A stretch of DNA of 64,000 nucleotides from Microtetraspora fusca (GTDB taxonomy: Bacteria; Actinomycetota; Actinomycetes; Streptosporangiales; Streptosporangiaceae): NCBI RefSeq assembly GCF_001570365.1, contig NZ_BBYK01000068.1:45713-109712 (forward strand). Direction: 5' to 3'. Shown here in pieces: positions 52,943 to 61,254 of the stretch (positions within the stretch are counted from its first letter, which is position 1; every line of letters starts with the position of its first letter). Below the pieces are notes generated by a model. It was not told where the DNA came from. It saw nothing but the letters and a program-made list of their open reading frames with translations, and did no database searches. The position numbers were made by a program, and so were the translations under genes.

Positions 52943-53872
52943 GTGAAAATCCTGCTCTGGCATGTGCACGGCTCGTGGACGACGTCGTTCGTTCAGGGCC
53001 GGCACGACTACGTGGTGCCGCTGATCCCGGACCGCGGCCCGGACGGGCGGGGCCGGGCCGCGACCTACCCCTGGCCCGAGTCCGTACGGGAGGTCCCGTG
53101 GGACCGGCTGGCGGCCGAGGACGTGGATGTCGCGGTGTTCCAGCGCCCGCACGAGATCGAGCTGGCCCGCGAATGGCTGGGGCGGGAGGTGCCCGCCGTC
53201 TACGTCGAGCACAACACCCCCGCCGGCGACGTGCCGCGTACCCGCCACCACCTCGCGGACCGGGACGACATCCCCCTGGTCCACGTCACGAACTTCAACG
53301 ACCTGTTCTGGGACTCCGGCCGCGCCCCGACGCGCGTGATCGAGCACGGCGTGGTGGACCCCGGCTACCGGTACACGGGCGAGCTGCCCCGTGCCGGAGT
53401 CGTCGTCAACGAGCCGGTACGGCGGACCCGCGTGGCGGGCACCGACCTGCTGCCCGCGTTCGACGTGCCCCTCGACGTGTTCGGGATGCGGGTGACCGGC
53501 CTGCCGTACGGCACGTTCGAGGACATGCCGCAGGACGCGATGCACGACGAGCTGGCCCGGCGGCGCGTCTACCTGCACCCCTACCGGTGGACCTCGCTCG
53601 GGCTCTCCCTCATCGAGGCCATGATGCTCGGCCTGCCGGTCGTGGCGCTGGCCGCGACCGAGGCCGTGGAGGCGGTCCCCCCGGAGGCCGGCGTGATCTC
53701 CACCCGGCTGGAGACCCTGACCTCGGCCGTCTCCGCCTTCGTGGCCGACCCCGAGCGGGCCCGCCAGGCCGGGAAGGCGGCCAGGGCCGCGGCCCTGGCC
53801 CGCTACGGCCTTCCCCGGTTCCTGGCCGACTGGGACCGCCTCCTCGCGGACCGGCTCGACGGAGACATCTGA
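52943..53872 (+). CDS. family 1 glycosyltransferase
   Basis: A 309-residue GT-B enzyme with an unusual short N-terminal domain (ILLWHVHGSWTTSFVQGRHDYVVPLIP). VYVEHNTPAGDVPRTRHH and LHPYRWTSLGLSLIEAMMLGLPVVAL (about 210-235) carry the donor motif with EX7E-like spacing. The GTG at 52943 follows the gmhB gene after 37 bases, so they are probably co-transcribed. The nucleotide sugar is unknown. The stop is within a doubled 11-base unit. Confidence 0.85.
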   Translation: MKILLWHVHGSWTTSFVQGRHDYVVPLIPDRGPDGRGRAATYPWPESVREVPWDRLAAEDVDVAVFQRPHEIELAREWLGREVPAVYVEHNTPAGDVPRTRHHLADRDDIPLVHVTNFNDLFWDSGRAPTRVIEHGVVDPGYRYTGELPRAGVVVNEPVRRTRVAGTDLLPAFDVPLDVFGMRVTGLPYGTFEDMPQDAMHDELARRRVYLHPYRWTSLGLSLIEAMMLGLPVVALAATEAVEAVPPEAGVISTRLETLTSAVSAFVADPERARQAGKAARAAALARYGLPRFLADWDRLLADRLDGDI

Positions 53873-53889
53873 CCGGCGTCTGACCGGCG
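53868..53889 (+). repeat. tandem duplication spanning the glycosyltransferase stop codon
   Basis: TCTGACCGGCG (53868-53878, containing the TGA) is repeated at 53879-53889. Confidence 0.85.
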
Positions 53890-53902
53890 TCCGCCCCGCG
53901 GC

Positions 53903-54832
53903 TCAGCGCGCGGTGCTGAGCGCGAGGGCGAAGTCCCCGTCAGGGTCGGAGTACCAGCGCTCCAGGGCGAAACCCGCCCGCCCCAGCTCCGCCGCGAGCC
54001 CGTCGCGGCGGAACTTGGCGCTGATCTCGGTGCGCATCTCCTCGCCGCGGACGAAGTAGACCGTGAGGTCGAGGTCGCGAATGTGCACCCGCACCGGGCG
54101 GGTCGCCCGCAGCCGCATCTCCACCCACTCGTTCTCCTCGTCGTACCGGGCCACGTGCGCGAAGTCGTCCGGGACGAAGTCGGCGTTCAGCTCGCGGTTG
54201 ATGACGTGGAGCACGTTGCGGTTGAAGGCCGCGGTCACCCCCTGGGCGTCGTCGTACGCGCGGATCAGCCGCCCCTTGTCCTTGACCAGGTCGGCCCCGA
54301 GCAGGAAGGCGTCGCCGGGCTTGCGGGTGGAGCGCAGCTCCTTCAGGAACATCTCCCTGGCCTCGGGGTCGAGGTTCCCGATGGTCCCGCCCAGGAAGGC
54401 GACCATCCCCGGCGGGAGCAGCGACAGATGCCGTTCGAAGTCCGCGCACACCGGCCGCACGGCCAGGTGGGGGAAGCGCGCCGACAGCCGCCGCGCGCTC
54501 GCCCGGAGGGTGACCGCGTCCACGTCCACCGGCATGTAGACGCGCATCTTCTGAAGCAGCAGGGCCGTCTTCTCACTGGTGCCGGAGCCCAGCTCGATGA
54601 GGGTGTCCGAGCCGCTCCTCCGCACGATGTCGCCGGCATGGGAGCGCAGGATCGCCAGCTCGCGCCGGGTCGGGTAGTACTCCTCCAGCCGGGTGATCCG
54701 GGAGAACAGCTCGCTCCCCGCCTCGTCGTAGAACCACTTCGGGGGCAGCCACTTCGGTTCGGAGGTGAGGCCGGTACGGACGTCGTGTTCCAGTGCCTGG
54801 CGCAGATAACCGCCGTCGAGATGGTTGATCAC
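53903..54832 (-). CDS. egtD: L-histidine N-alpha-methyltransferase EgtD
   Basis: A 309-residue SAM-dependent enzyme that trimethylates histidine to hercynine, the first step of ergothioneine synthesis. LIELGSGTSEKT (about 80-91) is the SAM-binding motif; WFYDEAGSELFSRITRLEEYY and NADFVPDDFAHVARYDEENEWVEM are characteristic of EgtD, given in part. GTG at 54832 is the start with TCGGAGGA-like bases upstream. It is the last gene of the operon egtABCD and converges with the glycosyltransferase gene. Confidence 0.95.
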   Translation of the reverse strand: MINHLDGGYLRQALEHDVRTGLTSEPKWLPPKWFYDEAGSELFSRITRLEEYYPTRRELAILRSHAGDIVRRSGSDTLIELGSGTSEKTALLLQKMRVYMPVDVDAVTLRASARRLSARFPHLAVRPVCADFERHLSLLPPGMVAFLGGTIGNLDPEAREMFLKELRSTRKPGDAFLLGADLVKDKGRLIRAYDDAQGVTAAFNRNVLHVINRELNADFVPDDFAHVARYDEENEWVEMRLRATRPVRVHIRDLDLTVYFVRGEEMRTEISAKFRRDGLAAELGRAGFALERWYSDPDGDFALALSTAR

Positions 54833-54880
54833 TTCCGCTCCTCGGATACGTGTCAGACGTGCTCAGAGGTGCCTGACGGG

Positions 54881-55696
54881 TCAGATGCGGGTCACGCTCA
54901 CGCCGTCGGGGGATGCGACGACCAAAGTGCGGTCATCCACGGCACGCCAGCCCGGCCTGCCGTCCAGGGGCTCGCTCGCCAGGAGCACGCCCTCGTGAAC
55001 ATGGGTGAAAAGGGTGTCGCCCCACGCGGAGGCGACGATCTCGGATCCGCCGCAGACGAGCAGGTTGAGCCGGGCCGCCGGGTCCGTCCGCGCCGCCTCG
55101 GTGACGACCCGCGCCACCGCCTCGGCCGCGGGCATCCCCGCGCGGAGCCGCGCGAACACGGCCGCGGCCAGCCACGCCGAGTCGCACAGGCTCTCCGGCG
55201 GCGCGCCGCCCGCGGCGGGGGCGGCGGCGCCGTTCCAGGGCGCCGTCTCCGGGACCGGCGCCGCGCCGTCAGCCCCGCCTTCGGGTACGTGCTCCGGGAC
55301 GGTGACGTCGGCGGACAGCAGCGGGAGGAGGGCGTCGCGCTCCACCCGGCCGTTGTGGCTGAGCAGCCAGCGTCCGTCGGAGAAGGGCGCCGTGGCGCTC
55401 TCCTCGATCGGCATCCCGATGGTCGCGGAGCGTACGGCCGCCAGCAGGCAGCCCGACCGCGCCACCGCGGCCAGCCCGGGCAGGTTGGCGTCCGCCCATA
55501 TGGGGATGGAGCGGCGGTAGCGGACCGGCTCGGTCCGCCCGTCGTCGAACCACCCCATGCCGAACCCGTCCGCGTTGACGGTCCCGTACCGCTGCAGCCG
55601 GGGCGCGTACGCCTGGTGGAGGAGGCCGTGCTCGGGCTCCCCGATCAGCGACGACAGCGGCCGGGGCGGCCCCAGCCAGGCCGCGTGCCTGCACAT
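54881..55696 (-). CDS. egtC: gamma-glutamyl-hercynylcysteine sulfoxide hydrolase EgtC
   Basis: A 271-residue class II glutamine amidotransferase-fold enzyme. After removal of Met the N-terminal Cys2 (MCRHAAWLG) is the nucleophile, and NADGFGMGWF follows at about 41. It removes glutamate from gamma-glutamyl-hercynylcysteine sulfoxide. ATG at 55696 lies six bases after egtB. A Pro/Ala-rich insertion (about 145-170) is somewhat longer than usual. Confidence 0.94.
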   Translation of the reverse strand: MCRHAAWLGPPRPLSSLIGEPEHGLLHQAYAPRLQRYGTVNADGFGMGWFDDGRTEPVRYRRSIPIWADANLPGLAAVARSGCLLAAVRSATIGMPIEESATAPFSDGRWLLSHNGRVERDALLPLLSADVTVPEHVPEGGADGAAPVPETAPWNGAAAPAAGGAPPESLCDSAWLAAAVFARLRAGMPAAEAVARVVTEAARTDPAARLNLLVCGGSEIVASAWGDTLFTHVHEGVLLASEPLDGRPGWRAVDDRTLVVASPDGVSVTRI

Positions 55697-55702
55697 CGGC
55701 CG

Positions 55703-57082
55703 TCACCCGGCCGCGCGGGCGCACCGGAACCCCGCGAAGATCTGCCGCCGGATCGGATAGTCCCAGTTCCGGAAGGTCGTACGGATCGCCGTGGGGTGGG
55801 TGGCCCACGACCCGCCGCGCAGCACGCGGTAGGTCTCGCCGAAGAACACCTCGCTGTACTCCGGGTACGGGAAGCTGCGGAACCCCGGATAGGGCTGGAA
55901 CCAGGACGAGGTCCACTCCCACACGTCCCCGATCATCTGCTCCGCGCCGTACGGCCCGGCCCCGGCCGGGTACGCGCCGACGGGGGCGGGCCGGGCCGCC
56001 CGATGGCCGAGGTTGGCCTGGTCCGGTCGGGGGTCGGCGTCCCCCCACGGGAACCTCCGGCCGCCGCAGGCCTTCTCCCACTCCGCCTCGGTCGGCAGCC
56101 GCTTGCCCGCCCATCGGGCGTACGCGTCGGCCTCGTACCAGGAGACGTGCTGCACCGGCTCGTCGAGGGGCACCGGCTCCATCCGGCCGAAGCGCCTGCG
56201 CCACCAGCCGTCGCCGCCGGCGGCACGCCGGCCGCCGTTTCCTCTGTGTCCTATGTGGCGTCCCACGTCGCCTTCCGCGCCGTCGCGGGTCCAGAAGAGC
56301 GGGGCGTGGATCCCCTTCTGGCGGACCCACTCCCAGCCTTCGGGCCGCCACCAGCGCGGATCGTCGTACCCGCCGTCCGCGATGAAGGCGAGGTAGTCGC
56401 CGTTGCTCACCGGCCAGCGGTCGATCCAGTAGCCCGGCAGGTCCACCAGATGGGACGGCCGCTCATTGTCGTACGCCCAGGGCAGCGCGTCCGTCCCCAT
56501 GAAGAAGGGCCCCGGATGCACGAACACCTCGTCCTCGGTACGCGTCTCGCCCGCCTCCTGGGCTCGTCCGGGCGGGAGCTCGCCGTCCCGGATCAGCCCC
56601 GGCTCCCCCGAGAGCTGCAGCGTGGCGAGCATCGTCTCGTCGTGCTGGTGCTCGTGCTGCACGACCAGCCCGAACACGAAGCCCCCGGCGCGCAGCGGGT
56701 CCGGATCGTCCAGGTCGACGGCGTCGAGCACGTCCAGCACCCGGCCACGGACACCGGAGATGTAGCGCCGCGCCTCCGCGGGCCCGAGGAGGGGCAGCGA
56801 GGGGCGGTCCTTACGCGGATGCTTGAACGCGTCGTAGATGTCGTCGATCTCGGGCCGGAGCGGGGTGATCCCCCCGGCCGCGCGCAGCACCCACAGCTCC
56901 TCGTAGTTGCCGACGTGCGCCAGATCCCACACCAGCGGGGACATCAGCGGGGAGTGCTGGCGCACCAGCAGGTCGTCCTCCATGTCGGTGTACGCGAGCG
57001 ACCGCGCACGCGCGGCGGCCAGCTCGGTGGCGATCAGTTCCTTTCCCGCTGCCGGGGGAGGCGGGGCGTGCCGTTCTCTCAT
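55703..57082 (-). CDS. egtB: hercynine oxygenase EgtB
   Basis: A 459-residue enzyme with an N-terminal DinB_2-like domain and a C-terminal formylglycine-generating-enzyme-like domain. HVGNYEE and HEHQHDE (about 142) hold the three iron-binding His. It couples hercynine with gamma-glutamylcysteine to the sulfoxide. A Gly/Arg-rich insertion (about residues 270-295, GRHIGHRGNGGRRAAGG) is not common in the family. The ATG at 57082 is 96 bases after egtA. Confidence 0.94.
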   Translation of the reverse strand: MRERHAPPPPAAGKELIATELAAARARSLAYTDMEDDLLVRQHSPLMSPLVWDLAHVGNYEELWVLRAAGGITPLRPEIDDIYDAFKHPRKDRPSLPLLGPAEARRYISGVRGRVLDVLDAVDLDDPDPLRAGGFVFGLVVQHEHQHDETMLATLQLSGEPGLIRDGELPPGRAQEAGETRTEDEVFVHPGPFFMGTDALPWAYDNERPSHLVDLPGYWIDRWPVSNGDYLAFIADGGYDDPRWWRPEGWEWVRQKGIHAPLFWTRDGAEGDVGRHIGHRGNGGRRAAGGDGWWRRRFGRMEPVPLDEPVQHVSWYEADAYARWAGKRLPTEAEWEKACGGRRFPWGDADPRPDQANLGHRAARPAPVGAYPAGAGPYGAEQMIGDVWEWTSSWFQPYPGFRSFPYPEYSEVFFGETYRVLRGGSWATHPTAIRTTFRNWDYPIRRQIFAGFRCARAAG

Positions 57083-57178
57083 CCGATCTCCTTCGGTATG
57101 GAGACCCCGGGCGCAGCCCTGGGGAGGAAGCGCGGCGGACGCCGCGCGTCACCGGACGCCGTCGCGGCCGTCCGATGG

Positions 57179-58429
57179 TCACCCGCACATCTCCAGATCG
57201 AGGGCGGGGGAACGGCCGCGCTCGATGTACCGGGCGGCGAACCGGCCGACCCGCTCGACCAGCCAGGGCTCCGCCCCGAGCCGGGGCAGCGCCTCGACCG
57301 CGGCGCGGAAGCAGACCTCGGCCGCCTGCCGCATCCGCGGCTCCGCCAGGCCGAACCGGGCGGCCCGCGCCCAGGCCCCGCGAACCGGCAACGCCGCGTC
57401 GAGCGCGGTGTCGGCCGCCCGGTCGTCCGTGACGAGCGCGTGGACCACGGCGACGCAGACGGGCCAGTCCTCCGGCCCCTGGGCGTCGAGGTAGCGGGTC
57501 TCCATCCAGCCGCGCGGCCGCACCGGGGGGAACACGGTCGTGGCGTGGTAGGCCAGGTCGTCGCCGGTCGGCGGTCTGCCCGCGACCCGGGCGAAGTCCC
57601 GGTACGGCGAGCCGTCCAGAACCGCGCGGCACGCGACCGCGCCCGGTCCGGCCAGCGCCCGCCCCCGCCCGCCACCGTCCATGCCGCCGTCCATGCCGCC
57701 GTCCATGCCGCCGTCCATGCCGCCGTCCATGCCGGCGCGGTTCGCGCCGGCAGTGTCGGACGCGTTCGCGGGCTCGAGGACCAGCATCAGGCGGGCGTCG
57801 AGGAGGTATTCGGCCCACTCCTCGGCCGGGTCGCCGCCCCTCGCCACCGGGGCGGTCCTGGTCCGGTCGAGGTTGAGCCAGACTGCCTGGCGGCCGGACA
57901 TCCAGCCGTCCCTGGGCGAGTTCGCGAAGGCCGCCACCAGCACCGGACCGAGCAGGTGCGCCCGGTCCCAGCGCACCCGGGGGTTCTCCCCGAAGTCGAG
58001 GTTCACCTGCACCGAGGCCGTCGAGCACATCATCAGCCGCCCGTACGGCAGGCCGAGGAACGCCGCCATGGCGTCGTACCGCGGGAGGCGAAGCTGCCGA
58101 ACCGGCGGCCGGATCGAGTCCAGAGCGCGGCCCCCGAGCACCAACCCCGCCGCCGAGAGCGCGAGCCGTACGGCGTCGAGATCCGCGACGAGACCCGCCA
58201 CGGCCTCGGACAGTGGCAGCGGGGGCGTGGCCAGCTCCAGCTGGCCGCCGGGCTCGAACGTGACGCTGCTCCCGCCGGGCAGCGGCGGAAGCGCGTCGGC
58301 GACGCGAGCGATGGGGACCTGGCGCGACGGCGTCTCCGCGTCGAAGACCAGGAACTCCAGCTCTACGCCCACCCGGTCCGTTTCGGTGCGCTGGAAGCAC
58401 CCCCGAGCAAAAGCCTGAACATCGGTCAT
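57179..58429 (-). CDS. egtA: glutamate--cysteine ligase EgtA
   Basis: A 416-residue enzyme of the GCS2-type family that makes gamma-glutamylcysteine, the thiol donor for ergothioneine. GVELEFLVFDA (about 20) and FEPGGQLELATPP (about 60) are the glutamate-binding motifs; MMCSTASVQVNLDFG lies near 135. A repeat (MDGG) five times (about 231-250) is inserted between domains. The ATG at 58429 has GGAGGGGCG upstream. It is the first gene of egtABCD. Confidence 0.93.
   Translation of the reverse strand: MTDVQAFARGCFQRTETDRVGVELEFLVFDAETPSRQVPIARVADALPPLPGGSSVTFEPGGQLELATPPLPLSEAVAGLVADLDAVRLALSAAGLVLGGRALDSIRPPVRQLRLPRYDAMAAFLGLPYGRLMMCSTASVQVNLDFGENPRVRWDRAHLLGPVLVAAFANSPRDGWMSGRQAVWLNLDRTRTAPVARGGDPAEEWAEYLLDARLMLVLEPANASDTAGANRAGMDGGMDGGMDGGMDGGMDGGGRGRALAGPGAVACRAVLDGSPYRDFARVAGRPPTGDDLAYHATTVFPPVRPRGWMETRYLDAQGPEDWPVCVAVVHALVTDDRAADTALDAALPVRGAWARAARFGLAEPRMRQAAEVCFRAAVEALPRLGAEPWLVERVGRFAARYIERGRSPALDLEMCG
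57677..57736 (-). repeat. 12-bp tandem repeat in egtA
   Basis: Five copies of a 12-base unit (GTCCATGCCGCC on the plus strand; the last copy ends GGC) are joined without a break. They encode (Gly/Met/Asp) repeats in frame. Such repeats are prone to slippage of 12 bases at a time. Confidence 0.95.
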
Positions 58430-58519
58430 CGCCCCTCCAGCCACGGGACCAATGTCATCCCCGCTTTGACTGGCTTGTAACGCCTGTAGTGAAAAGTGGG
58501 CTTTGACCTGCCATGAGGC

Positions 58520-59188
58520 TCACGTCGCGGAGGACCACTCCCGGTCATCCATCCGGATGAGCGAGACTCCGACCGCCCCGAACACCAGGAGCAGGACGAC
58601 CGGCCCGGCGAGTCCGAGCACCAGATTCCAGGAGCTCGCGCCGAAGAGCCAGACGAGCATCCCGACGAGCACGCCGGCGGGGAACCACCAGCCCGCCCGG
58701 CCGGCCCACGCGTACGCGACCGACACGAGGACCAGCCCGAGGAACGAGCCGATCATGCCGGGCATCTGCCAGGCCGCGACCATCGCGGGCTGCGCCGCGT
58801 CCTGCATGATCTGCTCCGCCTGCGCGGCCGGAAGTCGCTGGAACAGGACGATGTCGAAGAAGTCGGAGACCATCAGCGCGGAGAAGTTGATCAGGCCGAG
58901 CACGGTGACCGCGCCGGCCACGTTGGCGAGCACGACGCCCTTGCGCCGCACCAGGTGCACCAGGCCGATGACGCCGGGCACCCACAGGATCCAGGCGTAG
59001 TGCAGAAGCGTCGCGCTGACGCCGGTGGCCGCCGGGTTGTTCGCGTAGGCGAGGGCCTCGTCGGCCCCGGACTCCGTCGGATCGACCGCCATGCCGAGAA
59101 GCAGGCAGAGCGGGGCGAGGATGAGGCTGACCCCCGCCGCTGTGCGGCGGAAGGTGTCCGGATTGGTGAAGAACCGATGAACGATCAT
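58520..59188 (-). CDS. multi-pass membrane protein, unknown function (possibly DUF4386-like)
   Basis: A 222-residue protein with about six hydrophobic helices (VSLILAPLCLLLGMAV, ILWVPGVIGLVHLV, LGLINFSALMVSDFFDIVLF and others). The layout resembles DUF4386-type proteins, but I am not certain. It is divergent from the histidine kinase, with an AT-rich intergenic region, and is a likely target of that two-component system. The ATG at 59188 is chosen; the ribosome binding site is poor. Confidence 0.65.
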   Translation of the reverse strand: MIVHRFFTNPDTFRRTAAGVSLILAPLCLLLGMAVDPTESGADEALAYANNPAATGVSATLLHYAWILWVPGVIGLVHLVRRKGVVLANVAGAVTVLGLINFSALMVSDFFDIVLFQRLPAAQAEQIMQDAAQPAMVAAWQMPGMIGSFLGLVLVSVAYAWAGRAGWWFPAGVLVGMLVWLFGASSWNLVLGLAGPVVLLLVFGAVGVSLIRMDDREWSSAT

Positions 59189-59263
59189 GCCGGGAACCGT
59201 AAAAATCAGAACCCGTTCGGTCGTCAACGCACACTTTGAACGCGTGGTCCCCCGCAAGGATGA

Positions 59264-59277
59264 TTTATCGATATAAA
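59264..59277. promoter_or_regulatory. AT-rich near-palindrome between the membrane protein and the histidine kinase
   Basis: TTTATCGATATAAA at 59264-59277 is an AT-rich stretch in a GC-rich background, containing the palindrome TATCGATA. It lies in the divergent region just before the kinase start (59284), and may be a promoter or operator. Confidence 0.35.
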
Positions 59278-59283
59278 GCCGTC

Positions 59284-60585
59284 ATGCGCTCACCGATCGA
59301 CTGGCTCGTGGCGATCGTCGTCTGCCTGTTCGCGGTGTCCGAGGAGCTCAGCGGCAGGAGCTCACTCCACGGAGAAGGGCCGTCGATCTGGTGGGTCCTG
59401 GCCGGCCTCGCGGCCGCCGTCCTCGTGCTCAACCGGCGCCGCGCCCCCTTCGCCGTCCTGTTCGTCTACTCGGCCGCCAGCATCCTCGGCCTCGCCCTGG
59501 TACGCGAGATGGCCGCGGCGTGGCAGTTCTACACGCAACTCGTGCTGCTGTTCACGCTCCTCAGTGAGGTACGGCCGACGAGCTGGAAGGCGGCGGGCGG
59601 CCTCGCCGTCACCGGCGCGTACATCGTCTCGATGGTGAGCGCCTCGCCGACGACGACCTGGGGCGACGTCGCCGTGGCGCTGGTCATGGCCGCGATCGCC
59701 GGAGGGGCCGGGCTCGCCGTGCACCGCCACCGCGTGCTCGCCCTCCAGGCCGAGGAGCGGGGCGAGCTGCTCGCCCAGGCCGCCGTGGCCGAGGAACGCG
59801 CCCGGATCGCCCGCGAGCTGCACGACATCGTCGCGCACAGCGTCAGCGTCATGACCATGCAGGCCGGCGGCGTGCGGCTCATGCTCCGCGAGGAGCAGGA
59901 CCGCGAACGCGAGGTCCTCGCGACGATCGAGGAAACCGGTCGCGAGGCCGTCGAAGAGCTGCGGCGGATGCTCGGCCTGCTGCGCACGCCGGACCCCGAC
60001 GACCTGGCCCCGCAGCCCAGCCTCGACCGGCTCGACGACCTCGTCGAGCACTCCCGCGCCGCGGGCCTGGACGTGACCGTCGAGGTCACCGGCACTCCGG
60101 TCCCCCTGGCCGCCGGACTCGGCCTCTCCGCGTACCGGATCGTGCAGGAGGCGCTGACGAACACGCTCAAGCACGCCGGCCCTACCCGGGCCGCGGTGAT
60201 CATCGCGTACGCGCCGGGCGAGCTGCGCCTGGAAATCACCGACGACGGCCCACACGACCGCCCACGCGACGGCCGCGCCCCGCTCACCCCCGGCCACTCC
60301 GCACGCATAACGCCGGCCCGCGGCATACCAGGCCGGACCACACCGGCTCCGGACGTACTGGCCCCAGACGTGCCGGGCCAGCGCACTCTGGGCAAGGACA
60401 CATCAGCCCGGGGCGTGCCAGGGTGGAGCAAGCCGGGGCGGGGCGTTCCGGGACGGGGCGTTCCGGAGCGAGGTGGGCACGGCCTGCTCGGCATGCGGGA
60501 GCGAGTCGCCCTGTTCCACGGCACCCTCGCCGCCGGGCCGCTCTCCCCCGGCGGCTACCGCGTACGGGCGGTGCTCCCGCTGTGA
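59284..60585 (+). CDS. two-component sensor histidine kinase, HisKA_3 type
   Basis: A 433-residue kinase of the NarX/DesK type. Several membrane helices in residues 1-145 are followed by the HisKA_3 dimerisation domain with phosphoacceptor His180 (ERARIARELHDIVAHSVSVM, about 171-190), then an HATPase_c domain (N-box EALTNTLKHAG near 298, G1 ITDDGP, G2 GHGLLGMRERV). Between G1 and G2 there is a low-complexity insertion of about 72 residues. The start is uncertain: ATG at 59284, with upstream ATG at 59260 and TTG at 59236. It is coupled to the response regulator. Confidence 0.88.
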   Translation: MRSPIDWLVAIVVCLFAVSEELSGRSSLHGEGPSIWWVLAGLAAAVLVLNRRRAPFAVLFVYSAASILGLALVREMAAAWQFYTQLVLLFTLLSEVRPTSWKAAGGLAVTGAYIVSMVSASPTTTWGDVAVALVMAAIAGGAGLAVHRHRVLALQAEERGELLAQAAVAEERARIARELHDIVAHSVSVMTMQAGGVRLMLREEQDREREVLATIEETGREAVEELRRMLGLLRTPDPDDLAPQPSLDRLDDLVEHSRAAGLDVTVEVTGTPVPLAAGLGLSAYRIVQEALTNTLKHAGPTRAAVIIAYAPGELRLEITDDGPHDRPRDGRAPLTPGHSARITPARGIPGRTTPAPDVLAPDVPGQRTLGKDTSARGVPGWSKPGRGVPGRGVPERGGHGLLGMRERVALFHGTLAAGPLSPGGYRVRAVLPL

Positions 60586-61253
60586 GCGAGACGATCGGCA
60601 TCCTCATCGCCGACGACCAGGCGATGATCCGCGCCGGGCTCCGGCTGGTGGTCGGCACCCAGCCCGATCTCGTGGTGACCGGCGAAGCCGCCGACGGGCA
60701 GGCCGCCGTCGAGCTGGCCCGGCGGCTGCGTCCCGACGTGGTCCTGCTGGACATCGCGATGCCCCGGCTGGACGGCCTCGCCGCCGCCCGCCTGATCCTC
60801 GCCGAACCCGATCCGCCCAGCGTGATCATGCTGACCACGTACGACACCGACGAGAACCTCGACCGCGCGCTGCGCGCGGGAGTACGGGGGTTCCTGCTCA
60901 AGGTGTCGCCCCCCGAGCAGCTCTTCGCCGCCGTCCGCACCGCCGCCGGCGGCGAGGCGCTGCTCGACCCGGCCGTCACCCGGCGCGTCATCGAAGGCTA
61001 CGGACGGCTGCCCGAGGAGACCTCCGTCCCCGGACCGGATCTCACCCCGCGTGAACACGACGTGCTCGTCCTCATCGCCCGAGGGCTGTCCAACGCGGAG
61101 ATCGCCGCCGTACTGGTGATCTCCGAGGCCACGGTCAGCAGCCACATCAACCGGCTCCTCGCCAAGCTCGGGCTGCGCGACCGCGCCCAGGCCGTCCGGT
61201 ACGCGTACGAGTCGGGAGTGGTCCGTCCGGGCGATGCCGGTAGCGTTGGATGA
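60582..61253 (+). CDS. LuxR/NarL-type response regulator
   Basis: A 223-residue regulator. The receiver domain has Asp11, Asp12, the phosphoacceptor Asp57 ([11 protein letters not shown]) and Lys107 (FLLK). The C-terminal LuxR helix-turn-helix (about 150-215) includes [22 protein letters not shown], given in part. The GTG at 60582 overlaps the kinase stop, so they are co-translated. The likely target is the divergent membrane gene at 58520-59188. Confidence 0.92.
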   Translation: MSETIGILIADDQAMIRAGLRLVVGTQPDLVVTGEAADGQAAVELARRLRPDVVLLDIAMPRLDGLAAARLILAEPDPPSVIMLTTYDTDENLDRALRAGVRGFLLKVSPPEQLFAAVRTAAGGEALLDPAVTRRVIEGYGRLPEETSVPGPDLTPREHDVLVLIARGLSNAEIAAVLVISEATVSSHINRLLAKLGLRDRAQAVRYAYESGVVRPGDAGSVG

Positions 61254-61254
61254 T

